From: a virus
DNA length: 35,562 bases
Strand: one strand, 5' to 3'
Virus record (IMG/VR): IMGVR_UViG_3300034018_001613
Coordinates: 1-35,562 of that record
Shown here in pieces: positions 1 to 8,294 of the stretch. Numbering within the stretch: the stretch's first letter is position 1; each line of letters starts with the position of its first letter. The notes under the pieces are model-generated. The model ran no database searches. It had not been told where the DNA came from and was given only the letters and a program-made list of their open reading frames with translations. Both the position numbers and the translations under genes were made by a program.

Positions 1-318
1 AGCTCTGTCAATCAGTGGATTTTAAAAGAAAGTAAGTGGTTTAAAATTTCTTATTCTTTAGCGGAAGATAAATTTAAACAATTGTATTTTGCTCGTAAGA
101 GTGATAGGTTTACTAAACCAGCTGAATCGCTTCGTAAAGAAAATGAAGAGAAATTCAGTCTACAAGCAATGGATCAAAAGTTGTGGGGTATACTTGATAA
201 GTATGTACCAAAATTTGCTATAGAAAATTCATTTGTTTTACCCAAATTAAAAGCACTTAATACAACAGAAACTAAAGAAGAACAAAAGATTGTTCTGCCA
301 AAACTAACGATGTTATAA
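1..318 (+). CDS. C-terminal part of an unidentified protein, possibly a glycosyltransferase (5' truncated)
   Basis: The frame is open from the first base of the window to a TAA at 316-318, giving about 105 residues, so the start lies outside the window. An internal TTG at 82 could be read as a start but nothing supports it. The visible part is hydrophilic and Lys/Glu-rich, with no catalytic motif. It ends in two related short segments, LPKLKAL and LPKLTML, that look like a small terminal repeat. The next gene starts one base after the stop, so it belongs to the same transcription unit as the glycosyltransferase genes. A glycosyltransferase tail is a guess from context only. Confidence 0.5.
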   Translation, partial: SSVNQWILKESKWFKISYSLAEDKFKQLYFARKSDRFTKPAESLRKENEEKFSLQAMDQKLWGILDKYVPKFAIENSFVLPKLKALNTTETKEEQKIVLPKLTML

Positions 319-319
319 T

Positions 320-967
320 ATGTTTGTATCATATCTAGTCACAACACATAATGAAACTGATTGTTTGGACTCATTGTTGTCTAAATTAATGAGTTTTAAA
401 AAAGATAACCACGAAGTTGTTTTATTGGATGATTATTCGGATAATCCAACTACAATTTCTATAATTGAGAAGTATAAATCCTCTGTTAATTTTCAACAAA
501 AGAAATTACAGAATGATTATGGCGCTCATAAAAATTATGGTATTAGTTTGTGTAAAGGTGAATGGATATTTCAAATCGATGCGGATGAATTACCAACCGA
601 TGTTCTTCTTGAAAATATAGATATATTGTTACAATCTAATGCAGGCAATGAAGCATTGTGGTTACCCCGACTAAACTATTTTGTTGGGGTAACACAAACA
701 GACATTCAAATGTGGGGTTGGAATTATCACGATGGAATGATTAACTTTCCTGATTATCAATCTCGTCTTTTTAAAAATCTTCCTCATATTAGATACGAAC
801 GAAGATTACACGAAAAGGTTGAGGGTTATACGTCTTATGCTTTTATACCTGCTCAGAAAGATGTTGCTTTGATTCATAACAAAACAATGGAAAAACAAAG
901 AGAAACAAATATGAAATACAACAAAAACTTCAGCCTTGATGAAAACAAGGGTTACGCTGTAAAATAA
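320..967 (+). CDS. Glycosyltransferase family 2 (GT-A fold)
   Basis: This 215-residue protein has the usual GT2 layout. The N-terminal strand SYLVTTHNE is followed by the nucleotide-binding acidic pair in LLDDYSD (Asp37-Asp38), and a DxD metal/sugar-nucleotide motif sits in FQIDADE (Asp87, Asp89). It should transfer a sugar from a nucleotide-sugar donor in the cytoplasm; donor and acceptor cannot be read. The segment with SRLFKN and RYERRLHEKVEG resembles the acceptor region of SunS/WaaE-type GT2 enzymes, from family knowledge. It is short for GT2 and has no membrane segment, so it is likely soluble. It starts one base after the upstream stop, with no Shine-Dalgarno. Confidence 0.85.
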   Translation: MFVSYLVTTHNETDCLDSLLSKLMSFKKDNHEVVLLDDYSDNPTTISIIEKYKSSVNFQQKKLQNDYGAHKNYGISLCKGEWIFQIDADELPTDVLLENIDILLQSNAGNEALWLPRLNYFVGVTQTDIQMWGWNYHDGMINFPDYQSRLFKNLPHIRYERRLHEKVEGYTSYAFIPAQKDVALIHNKTMEKQRETNMKYNKNFSLDENKGYAVK

Positions 968-968
968 T

Positions 969-1544
969 ATGACTATCGACGAACTTTTAAAAGATATACC
1001 GGATAAATTTGAACATAGCACCACTACAAGTCATAAATTTAAACGTGATGTATTTGAGTTTTTTGACAAGCCTGAATTTAAACAAAGTGTTTGTTTAGAA
1101 ATAGGATCTAATTTAGGATACTCTACTAGAATTTTAAGTTATTTGTTTAAAGAAGTGGTAGGTTTCAATTTGGAAAGTGCAAAAGAAGCTATTGTGTTTA
1201 ATAAACATCGTACAAATGTAAGATATTATACACAAGACGTATATAATACTCAGTTACCATTGGACTATGGAGATGTATTTTTTATAGATGCGCAACATAC
1301 TTATTTCGCCGTTATTGATGATACCATTAGATCTCTCAAGTTTAAATCTACAAACGGATTAAAGAAGTATTTCATTTATGACGATATTGGAGCATTTCCA
1401 GAATTAAAACAGGCTATGGACGATTTAATAAAAAATGAATACATTAAAATAGTAAAACCAATTGGTTATAGTCCAGATGAAACTTTTATTAGTAAACACC
1501 CAAAATTAAGTGCTTACGAGGGATATATTTGCGTTGAGGTATAA
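969..1544 (+). CDS. Class I SAM-dependent methyltransferase-like protein
   Basis: This 191-residue protein has a Rossmann-like motif I, CLEIGSNLGYSTR (about residues 40-52), and a motif II/III acidic stretch ending FFIDAQHTYFAVIDD, as in small Methyltransf_24-type enzymes. A second acidic YDDIGAF follows. Together these suggest SAM binding. It sits between a GT2 gene and another methyltransferase-like gene, so sugar O- or N-methylation of a glycan intermediate is the most reasonable role, but that is inference. The ATG is one base after the upstream stop in the context AAAATAATATG, with no Shine-Dalgarno. Confidence 0.7.
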   Translation: MTIDELLKDIPDKFEHSTTTSHKFKRDVFEFFDKPEFKQSVCLEIGSNLGYSTRILSYLFKEVVGFNLESAKEAIVFNKHRTNVRYYTQDVYNTQLPLDYGDVFFIDAQHTYFAVIDDTIRSLKFKSTNGLKKYFIYDDIGAFPELKQAMDDLIKNEYIKIVKPIGYSPDETFISKHPKLSAYEGYICVEV

Positions 1545-1547
1545 TTT

Positions 1548-2195
1548 ATGAATAACATTGAACTAAGAAAAAAATACGGCGATCATCCTGAGAATCCGAT
1601 ATATGCATATCCAGATCATTATTTTGCTAATAAAGATGGATTCACTATGCACATCACAAACTGGTTGACATTTTTATCAAAATTTGAAAATGTTCCCAAT
1701 CTTCAATTTTTGGAAATAGGCACAGGAAATGGTAGATCGTCTGTATGGACATTTGAAAATATTTTAACACATCCGAGTTCCAAGTTAATAACTGTTGATA
1801 TAACAGAAAATCTACATTACAAAAAAGGCGCTAAATTTAAAGGGATGGAGTTGGAGGAAGATATACTAGTATCAGTCAGACAAAACTTACAGCCTTATAT
1901 AGATCAAAATAAATGTGAATATGTTTTGGAAGATTCAAAGTTATTTTTGAAAAAATTCAATCCAAATATGGAAAAAATTCTAGATTTTGTTTATATAGAC
2001 GGATGTCACGAACCGGATCATATAATCTATGAATCTTGTTTATGTTTTGAAATGTTAAAGCCTGGCGGATATCTTTTGTTCGATGATTATGGTTGGGGAA
2101 ATTGTAGATATGGAATAGAATCTTTCTTATTATGTTATCAAAGCAAAATAAAAGTATTATATAAAGACTGGCAAGTACTAGTGGAGAAATTATAA
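1548..2195 (+). CDS. Class I SAM-dependent methyltransferase (Methyltransf_24-like)
   Basis: The 215-residue product has a clear motif I, LEIGTGNGRSSVW (about residues 55-67). The strand LITVDIT carries the acidic residue expected to contact the SAM ribose. A post-motif DFVYIDGCHEPDHI is followed by LKPGGYLLFDDYGWG, which matches the typical LkpGGxxxxDD pattern of Methyltransf_24 proteins. The substrate is unknown; a sugar hydroxyl in the glycan built by this locus is plausible. It is the most canonical of the four methyltransferase-like genes in the cluster. The three-base gap upstream shows it is co-transcribed. Confidence 0.82.
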   Translation: MNNIELRKKYGDHPENPIYAYPDHYFANKDGFTMHITNWLTFLSKFENVPNLQFLEIGTGNGRSSVWTFENILTHPSSKLITVDITENLHYKKGAKFKGMELEEDILVSVRQNLQPYIDQNKCEYVLEDSKLFLKKFNPNMEKILDFVYIDGCHEPDHIIYESCLCFEMLKPGGYLLFDDYGWGNCRYGIESFLLCYQSKIKVLYKDWQVLVEKL

Positions 2196-2199
2196 TATT

Positions 2200-2757
2200 A
2201 TGAGTAAATATGGATTATTAGACCCAGGAACGTGCATACCAGTATTAGAAGTTGCATTTGCAGTATACCAAATAAATTCGGTATTGGAATTTGGATGTGG
2301 TATATGGAGCACTGGTTGTTTTGTTAGAAATAGCAAACAGACTACATCTATCGAAAATGTAGAAGAATGGGTAAAATTTGTAAAACAAGAATACAGTCAC
2401 AAAAATAATTTGGATGTTGTTCATTATACAAAACCAATGAATGAATACTTCACAGAAAATAAAGAAAGTTATGATCTAATTTTCATAGATGGAAATGACC
2501 GAAAAGAATGTTTACAAGCCGCATTTTATAGAAGTCCGTTAATTGTTTGCCACGATATGCATACTAACGAGTTTAAATGGCAATCAGTTAATGTTCCAAG
2601 TGACTATAATTTAATGTTATATACAGGATGTGAACCTTATATAACAGGCATATTTGGACACAAAGATATACTCCTAAAAGAAAACATCTTGAATCGTAAA
2701 AATTACAAACATAAAAACACATATATCGACGAAAACTTTTGGGTAACAAGAAATTAA
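2200..2757 (+). CDS. Class I methyltransferase-like protein
   Basis: This 185-residue protein has motif I VLEFGCGIWSTG near residues 28-39, then TSIENVEEWVKFV (beta2 acidic residue) and YDLIFIDGNDR. This is the same arrangement as the 185-residue product at 7696-8253 (ILEFGCG, SIEHNMDWL, YDLIIVDGPNG), so the two are probably paralogues of one small methyltransferase-like family. The fold is well supported; actual methyl transfer is family inference. It lies four bases after another methyltransferase-like gene, giving three in a row. The Cys in GCG and the short C-terminal half are features of this subfamily. Confidence 0.7.
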   Translation: MSKYGLLDPGTCIPVLEVAFAVYQINSVLEFGCGIWSTGCFVRNSKQTTSIENVEEWVKFVKQEYSHKNNLDVVHYTKPMNEYFTENKESYDLIFIDGNDRKECLQAAFYRSPLIVCHDMHTNEFKWQSVNVPSDYNLMLYTGCEPYITGIFGHKDILLKENILNRKNYKHKNTYIDENFWVTRN

Positions 2758-2763
2758 AAATAT

Positions 2764-3486
2764 ATGAAAAACGTAATAATATTTCAAGATTTCGTTGACA
2801 CTATCACATACGGTCGTAATTATAAAATCGAAGAGTTGTATAAATATTTCCGTGCACAAATTGATAATAGTTTAAGATTTGGTTGGAATCCCAGTGATAT
2901 CGTAGTTGTAACCAATTTGGATTTTTCTTATAAAGATGTTACTATTGTAAAAACAAATAGACTGTGTAGATACAACAGATATTTCAATAAACAATACGGA
3001 ATCTGTGAGTTATTAGAAGAAAATTTAATAGACGATGATTTTTGGTTTCACGATTTCGATGATTGGCAAATTAATAAATTTGAATTTCCCGAATTCGACG
3101 GTGTAATTGGTATGGCAAAGTATATCAATGATACACAGTGGAACACAGGATCAATTTTTATTAAAAAATCAAGTGTTAATATTTGGAGACTGATCGTAGA
3201 TTTTATGGATGCAAATAAAGAACATCTTAAAAATCAAGGTGATGAAAATATAGTTAACTATGTTTATCAACAATATTTAAGCGAACTTCACCCATTCTTT
3301 TCACATCTAAATACCAAATACAATGTTGGTGTAACTGGATTTAAATATAGATATGATATGGCTGAAAAACCAGTGTGTATATTGGCATTTAAACCAGATG
3401 ATGCTGTTGGATATAATCTGATGTTAAATAATAACTTGATTGATACTGAATTGCAGAGTATATTTACTGAACATAAATTAATATGA
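2764..3486 (+). CDS. Predicted GT-A-type nucleotide-sugar transferase
   Basis: This 240-residue protein has no textbook signature but fits a GT-A fold. An N-terminal beta strand (VIIFQDF) leads to a central acidic FWFHDFDDWQ near residues 91-100 that could serve as the metal/nucleotide-sugar site. A later WNTGSIFIKKS resembles the NGGVLFFNKSH of the product at 6196-6960 and the NSGVLILNKNH of that at 6957-7709. That shared pattern argues for a common glycosyltransferase-like family. Donor and acceptor are unknown. Its stop overlaps the next start (3483-3486, ATGA), suggesting translational coupling. Confidence 0.55.
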   Translation: MKNVIIFQDFVDTITYGRNYKIEELYKYFRAQIDNSLRFGWNPSDIVVVTNLDFSYKDVTIVKTNRLCRYNRYFNKQYGICELLEENLIDDDFWFHDFDDWQINKFEFPEFDGVIGMAKYINDTQWNTGSIFIKKSSVNIWRLIVDFMDANKEHLKNQGDENIVNYVYQQYLSELHPFFSHLNTKYNVGVTGFKYRYDMAEKPVCILAFKPDDAVGYNLMLNNNLIDTELQSIFTEHKLI

Positions 3487-4469
3487 TCATTCAGAATAAA
3501 TATGCAATTGGTGTACACGTAATGTTCTATGAAATAGAGATGTTATCAACATACGTCGATGGTTTGTTGAATCTTTTATCAACAGTAGATAACAAAGAAA
3601 ATGTTTATTTAGATTTTTCTTTTAATACATCACAGTTTTTTGAAAAAATAGATACTTCGAAAACATCCAAAGACGATCTTACAGATAGATTTGAGATTGA
3701 ACTGTCTAAATTAAAACAACTGCCTAATTTACATTATAAAATCATAGATAATGATAATGAATTTTATACCCAAACAAATTACCGTAGAGAATTTAATACT
3801 AAATATTGCGAAAAAGTTAATTATTTAATCTGGGGAGAAACTGATAGTTTATTTCCAAAGGAAGCTATTATATCATTAGAACAATTAACGCCTGTAGTTA
3901 GAAAACAAGGACTATATAGGTTCATAGCTTGTTTCGCTGATAGAAAACTATGGGATAATAGTTGGGACGTTACTGTACATCCTAAGTTTATAAATCATAG
4001 ATACGATGATAAGGATGTTGATAACATCAATCAGGCCAAATCTTGTATGTCAATCGAACAAATGAATCTGATTAATTCAGAAATAAAAGAAATTGATGTA
4101 CAGACGATCAATTATCCAAAGATCGATGGTTCTTGTTTGGTATTGACCTCGGATTTAATTAAAAGTGGAGTTAATATACCCCCTTGTTTTATTCATAATG
4201 ACGACGAAAGTTTGTCAATGACGGCACAAAAAATACTAGGAGATAAGTATTTACAAATAGTATTTAAAAATGTATTGAAAGTACACGCTCGTAGACATCC
4301 GCATAAACGTATGTATATTGCAAATGAAAATAATCCCAGAGGATTTTGTGGAAACGAAAAAGGAGATTGGTGGCAAGTTTTCAAACAAATGTCACAACAC
4401 AATCTAAATACACTTTTTAATAATACCGGCAAATTTTATACTTACGAAGATTTTAAAAAGAATATATGA
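3483..4469 (+). CDS. Predicted glycosyltransferase-like protein
   Basis: The 328-residue product starts in a four-base ATGA overlap with the gene before it and ends in another with the gene after it. It begins IGVHVMFYEIEMLSTYVDGLL, like a GT2 N-terminus. It has an acidic loop LIWGETDSLFPKEA where a GT-A protein would carry DxD (here ETD), and a later FIHNDDESLSM typical of the acceptor-side acidic motif. No membrane segments are visible. It may act on the same glycan as its neighbours. The assignment rests on general architecture and context, so the family is uncertain. Confidence 0.5.
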   Translation: MIIQNKYAIGVHVMFYEIEMLSTYVDGLLNLLSTVDNKENVYLDFSFNTSQFFEKIDTSKTSKDDLTDRFEIELSKLKQLPNLHYKIIDNDNEFYTQTNYRREFNTKYCEKVNYLIWGETDSLFPKEAIISLEQLTPVVRKQGLYRFIACFADRKLWDNSWDVTVHPKFINHRYDDKDVDNINQAKSCMSIEQMNLINSEIKEIDVQTINYPKIDGSCLVLTSDLIKSGVNIPPCFIHNDDESLSMTAQKILGDKYLQIVFKNVLKVHARRHPHKRMYIANENNPRGFCGNEKGDWWQVFKQMSQHNLNTLFNNTGKFYTYEDFKKNI

Positions 4470-5419
4470 AAATTTGTTTTGTTAGTCAAAATGGCCACTC
4501 TGGTAAATTGTCCAGAGATTTTCCTAATTGTCGTACAGAATTTGCTTGGCAACTTGCACTTAATGCGGATCATTTTCCTATTCAATCTCTTCTTGATAAT
4601 AAAGATAACGTTTCTGGGTATGATGTCGTTATTGTAATACTACCAAAAAAATTGGAAACTATAGATACAGTAAGATTATTGGGTGTGGTGAAAGCTATTG
4701 GTAAAAAAGTAACAGTGATGCAAGAAGGTCCAGCTTGGTATTATCAAGACTATAATTATACAAACCAAGTTAATTATATTAATTTCCTAAGTTCGATGGA
4801 CTTTCTGTTAACTCATAATAAGAGTGATATTTCCTACTTCAAGGGTATATTTAAAATGCCAACGTTCAATCTTCAATCGTTAATGATAGAAGATACAGTT
4901 AAAAATGTACCCCGTGAAAATAATGGTATGCCTATTATAGGCGGTAATTTTTGTAGTTGGTATGGTGGCGTAGACAGTTACTTTGTGTCACAAAACTTCA
5001 ATAAACCAACTTTCATTCCCAGTATGGGTCGTAAAATAGAAAATGAAGAACAATTTCCTAGCTTACATCATCTACCATATATGATGTGGAATGAGTGGAT
5101 TAAAACACTTGCCAATTTTAATGTGGGCGTACACTTAATGCGTACGCATGCGGCGGGTACATTCGCTCTTAATTGTGCTTATCTGGGTATACCTTGTATC
5201 GGATATAAAGGATTAGATACACAAGAAACTTTACATCCTGACTTGAGTGTTAATATAGGTGACATTGAAAAAGCAAACGAATTGGCAATTAAATTGAGAG
5301 ACGATAAATCTTTTTATAATCACTGTTCAACATCATCTAAGGATTTATATCAAATATATTATACAGAAGAAAAATGGTTGAGTGATTGGAATAGAATTTA
5401 TGAGCAAATTAAAAACTAA
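4466..5419 (+). CDS. Predicted GT-B-fold glycosyltransferase
   Basis: This 317-residue protein begins MKICFVSQNGHSG, a Rossmann-like strand-loop typical of GT-B enzymes. Near its C-terminus it has MRTHAAGTFALNCAYLGIP, then CIGYKG. That is the usual donor-binding region, where a small-residue loop is followed by an A(Y/S)LGIPxIG segment. No membrane helix is seen. It should use a nucleotide-sugar donor in the cytoplasm. Translation is coupled to the gene upstream by ATGA and its last bases overlap the sugar dehydrogenase gene that follows. Confidence 0.65.
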   Translation: MKICFVSQNGHSGKLSRDFPNCRTEFAWQLALNADHFPIQSLLDNKDNVSGYDVVIVILPKKLETIDTVRLLGVVKAIGKKVTVMQEGPAWYYQDYNYTNQVNYINFLSSMDFLLTHNKSDISYFKGIFKMPTFNLQSLMIEDTVKNVPRENNGMPIIGGNFCSWYGGVDSYFVSQNFNKPTFIPSMGRKIENEEQFPSLHHLPYMMWNEWIKTLANFNVGVHLMRTHAAGTFALNCAYLGIPCIGYKGLDTQETLHPDLSVNIGDIEKANELAIKLRDDKSFYNHCSTSSKDLYQIYYTEEKWLSDWNRIYEQIKN

Positions 5420-6203
5420 GATAGGAATTGTTGGTAATGGATATGTAGGTAAAGCATTCTACAATTTTTTTAAGAATCACTACGAGGTTTTTATATATGA
5501 TCCGGCATATGATTCATCAAACACTAAAGAGGACATCAATAAGTGTGATTTAGCAGTAGTTTGCGTTCCTACGCCAGAAAATGAAGACGGTAGTTGTAAT
5601 ACAACAATTGTTGAAGAAAGTATAAGCTGGATTCAAACTCCTCTGATTCTTTTAAAATCAACAGTTGAGGTTGGTACCACTGATAGATTGATTGAGAAAT
5701 TTAAAAAGAATATTGTGTTTAGTCCTGAATTTGCCGGTGAATCCAAACACTGGACTCCTGAATCTTTCACGAATGATGTTAAACAAACACCGTTCTTTAT
5801 TTTTGGTGGTAAAAAAGAGCTTTGTTATAAAATCATTGAAATTTATACACCGATTACTGGTCCAAGCAAAACCTATAGAGTTACCGATCCAATAAACGCA
5901 GAATTAACAAAGTATATGGTAAATACTCATTTAGCTTTGAAAGTTGCTTTTTGTAATGAAATGTACGATTTATGTGAAAAACTAGGTACAAATTATTACG
6001 AAGTTAGAGATATGTGGTTATTGGATCCCCGCACAACAAAATCTCATACAGCTGTGTTCACAGGTGAACGTGGATTTGGCGGAAAATGTTTTCCAAAAGA
6101 TACTAAAGCTCTTGTAAAATTAGGCGATAAAGTTGGTATGGATTTGTCTGTGCTAAAAGCAGCAATTACAAGCAACGAAAAAATGTTGAAATTGAATGAA
6201 TAA
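5400..6203 (+). CDS. Short UDP-glucose/GDP-mannose dehydrogenase-family protein
   Basis: An NAD-binding motif IGIVGNGYVGKAF (GxGxxG, residues 12-17) is followed by family signatures VVCVPTPENEDGS, LLKSTVEVGTT and FSPEFAGES. GFGGKCFPKDT carries the catalytic Cys at about residue 230. These enzymes oxidise C6 of a nucleotide sugar to the uronate. At 267 residues it keeps the NAD domain and central helical domain but lacks the C-terminal UDP-binding domain of typical 400-plus-residue enzymes. I chose ATG 5400; an in-frame GTG at 5382 would overlap the upstream gene more and adds six residues that are not family-like. The end overlaps the next gene by eight bases. Confidence 0.85.
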   Translation: MSKLKTKIGIVGNGYVGKAFYNFFKNHYEVFIYDPAYDSSNTKEDINKCDLAVVCVPTPENEDGSCNTTIVEESISWIQTPLILLKSTVEVGTTDRLIEKFKKNIVFSPEFAGESKHWTPESFTNDVKQTPFFIFGGKKELCYKIIEIYTPITGPSKTYRVTDPINAELTKYMVNTHLALKVAFCNEMYDLCEKLGTNYYEVRDMWLLDPRTTKSHTAVFTGERGFGGKCFPKDTKALVKLGDKVGMDLSVLKAAITSNEKMLKLNE

Positions 6204-6960
6204 AAATTGTATAGTAATGGTAGCAATTCAAGATGAAGGGTCTAAGTTTGATCATCAGAAATATTTCAATGTATCAAAACAGTGCTGGCAAGCTTATTGC
6301 AAAAAAAACAATATTGATTTTATTGTCATAGATAAAAAATTACCAGATGTAAAATTCTGCGTATGGCACAAAGAGTTCGTTTTTGACTTTATAGGTGACA
6401 AATATGAAAAAATAGCATTGGTAGATTTTGATACATTGGTACATTGGAATGCACCAAATTTCTTCGATTTGTATGAAGATGAATTTTGTGGAGTATTAGA
6501 AAATGAAAATTTATTCTGGATAGATAATAGTCTAAGAGCATTCAAATCTAGTTTTTCCGAGTTAAAAGATGTGGAAATTAAATTATCAGAATATATCAAC
6601 GGCGGCGTTTTATTCTTCAATAAATCACATAAAGAATTTTTCAATAAACTCAAAGATTTTTATACGAGAAATAAATCTACATTTGATAATTGGAACGTTC
6701 CACACACAGGAAAAGAACAAACGATATTAAATTTATATCTTAAAAAAGAAAATATTAATAAAAAATACCTTGATTTTAGATTCAATACAATGCGGTTAAT
6801 TAAAAACGACTGGTTACAACATAACTGGCAATTGAAAGAAGACGAAACGCCTTTTTTCATAAAATACTCTTATATCTGGCATTTCACAGGTTGTTCTATA
6901 GAAGAAAGAAGTTCATTAATGTTAAACATTTGGGATCAAACAAAACATCTTTACGTATGA
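6196..6960 (+). CDS. GT-A-type glycosyltransferase, first of a tandem pair
   Basis: This 254-residue protein has an N-terminal strand NCIVMVAIQ and then IALVDFDTLVHWNAPNFFDL, where DFD is a DxD-type metal/nucleotide-sugar motif as in GT8-like enzymes. INGGVLFFNKSHKEFF provides the usual substrate-loop Gly-Gly. The next product (6957-7709) matches it in order and spacing: LIVDADTIVHPNAPNLFDI, NSGVLILNKNHKDFF. The two are therefore tandem paralogues. Donor and acceptor are unknown. It overlaps the preceding dehydrogenase by eight bases and the following gene by ATGA. Confidence 0.7.
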   Translation: MNKNCIVMVAIQDEGSKFDHQKYFNVSKQCWQAYCKKNNIDFIVIDKKLPDVKFCVWHKEFVFDFIGDKYEKIALVDFDTLVHWNAPNFFDLYEDEFCGVLENENLFWIDNSLRAFKSSFSELKDVEIKLSEYINGGVLFFNKSHKEFFNKLKDFYTRNKSTFDNWNVPHTGKEQTILNLYLKKENINKKYLDFRFNTMRLIKNDWLQHNWQLKEDETPFFIKYSYIWHFTGCSIEERSSLMLNIWDQTKHLYV

Positions 6961-7709
6961 ATGTAGTCTATATAATTAACATTGCTACTGATAAAAAACC
7001 CGGTAGAACAGTTCCATATAAATTTGGAATTGAATCTTGGAGACGATATTGTAACAAGCACAATGCTAAATTGGTTGTATTGGAAGAACCAATTCTTCCA
7101 TATGAAGACTTACGACCCAATTGGCATAAAGTCTTTATCTTTGATTTGTTAGAACAATCAAACATTGAGGTAGATAAAATTTTAATCGTGGACGCTGATA
7201 CTATTGTTCATCCAAATGCACCCAATCTCTTTGATATCGCAGAAGACAAATTTTGTGTGGTCAATAATATAGGATCTTACGATTGGTTATTTAGAAGTGT
7301 TGAAAATTATAAAAAATACATCTTCAATAATTATGAATTCGATATAACCAAGTACTTTAATTCTGGGGTATTAATTTTAAATAAAAATCACAAAGACTTT
7401 TTCAACAAAGTTAAAGATTTTTATTTTTCAAATAAAGACAATTTGATAAAGATGCAAGAGACATTTTTTACAGGTACCGATCAACCGGTATTGAACTTTA
7501 TGTGTCAGATTGAAAACATCGATATGAAATTCTTGCCATATGAATATAATATGCAAGATTTACATCGTAGAGAAGCACTAAATGAAAATATGCCATACTT
7601 GGATATGGGTTATATATTTCATTTTAATGCTATACCAAATAACGGCGATAATTCCAAAACTATGTATTGGATGGAAGCTACATTTAATAAAATATATGAT
7701 ACAAATTAG
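6957..7709 (+). CDS. GT-A-type glycosyltransferase, second of a tandem pair
   Basis: The 250-residue product starts at the ATG of an ATGA overlap (6957-6960). An upstream in-frame start at 6891 would run deep into the preceding gene and adds a basic, unrelated leader, so I reject it. It has VYIINIATDKK at the N-terminus, the DxD motif LIVDADTIVHPNAPNLFDI and NSGVLILNKNHKDFFNKVKDF, each with a counterpart in the gene before. FTGTDQPVLNFM is a typical acceptor-side acidic motif of this fold. Duplication followed by divergence probably gave two enzymes adding different sugars or linkages. Confidence 0.7.
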   Translation: MNVVYIINIATDKKPGRTVPYKFGIESWRRYCNKHNAKLVVLEEPILPYEDLRPNWHKVFIFDLLEQSNIEVDKILIVDADTIVHPNAPNLFDIAEDKFCVVNNIGSYDWLFRSVENYKKYIFNNYEFDITKYFNSGVLILNKNHKDFFNKVKDFYFSNKDNLIKMQETFFTGTDQPVLNFMCQIENIDMKFLPYEYNMQDLHRREALNENMPYLDMGYIFHFNAIPNNGDNSKTMYWMEATFNKIYDTN

Positions 7710-8253
7710 TCAAAAATATCCAACATTAATCAAAGGATCAATTGGAGAAAAGGCGGTAGATTTAATAAGATCTTTATTACCCCAAGGTTCTTCCATTTTA
7801 GAATTTGGATGTGGGGTTACCACCAAGTTGTTATTAAATTGGTATAACGTATACTCAATTGAACATAATATGGATTGGTTGAATCATCCCAATGCATATC
7901 ACGTGTCATTAAAACAATACAATGATACTGATTTTAAAACTCCAGAAGATATATCGTGTCTTCCATTTTATGAAAAACAAGTTGCTTGGTATGATCCAGA
8001 TAAACTATCCAGTGTATTAAAATTGGTACCCAAATACGATCTAATCATTGTAGACGGACCAAATGGCAACTATGGTAGAGGTGGATTTTATACGCATTTA
8101 AATTTATTTAATACCGACGCTCATATGGTATTTCACGATCTAAATAGACAGGCTGAGATGGAGTTGATCAAAAAAGTATCTGCGAAGGTTGGTAGACCAG
8201 CTTTTATTTTGGATGATGACGACAAAACAGGAGTTATAAAATCTAACAATTAA
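7696..8253 (+). CDS. Class I methyltransferase-like protein
   Basis: This 185-residue protein has motif I SSILEFGCGVTTKLLL, then YSIEHNMDWL and YDLIIVDGPNGNYGRGG, and a late HMVFHDLNRQ. It resembles the product of 2200-2757 in length and motif order. I place the start at ATG 7696, which overlaps the end of the glycosyltransferase gene by 14 bases. An in-frame start at 7582 would put 38 extra residues over that gene. The substrate is unknown; modification of a sugar in the glycan is a contextual guess. It is followed by a 41-base gap, the longest in the + strand train. Confidence 0.68.
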   Translation: MIQISQKYPTLIKGSIGEKAVDLIRSLLPQGSSILEFGCGVTTKLLLNWYNVYSIEHNMDWLNHPNAYHVSLKQYNDTDFKTPEDISCLPFYEKQVAWYDPDKLSSVLKLVPKYDLIIVDGPNGNYGRGGFYTHLNLFNTDAHMVFHDLNRQAEMELIKKVSAKVGRPAFILDDDDKTGVIKSNN

Positions 8254-8294
8254 AAAAAATTTCATAGTGAATTCTATAGTAGTTATAATAAACT

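Noticed and set aside
5382-5399. GTG start for the sugar dehydrogenase
   Set aside because: The ATG at 5400 directly precedes the conserved N-terminus and reduces overlap with the upstream gene.
6891-6956. Upstream start for the second tandem glycosyltransferase
   Set aside because: It would overlap the preceding gene by 70 bases, whereas the ATG at 6957 gives an ATGA overlap and matches the paralogue N-terminus.
8284-8289. TATAAT as a promoter for the CapD-like SDR gene
   Set aside because: It is only five bases before the ATG with no -35 upstream, so chance in A/T-rich DNA is likelier.
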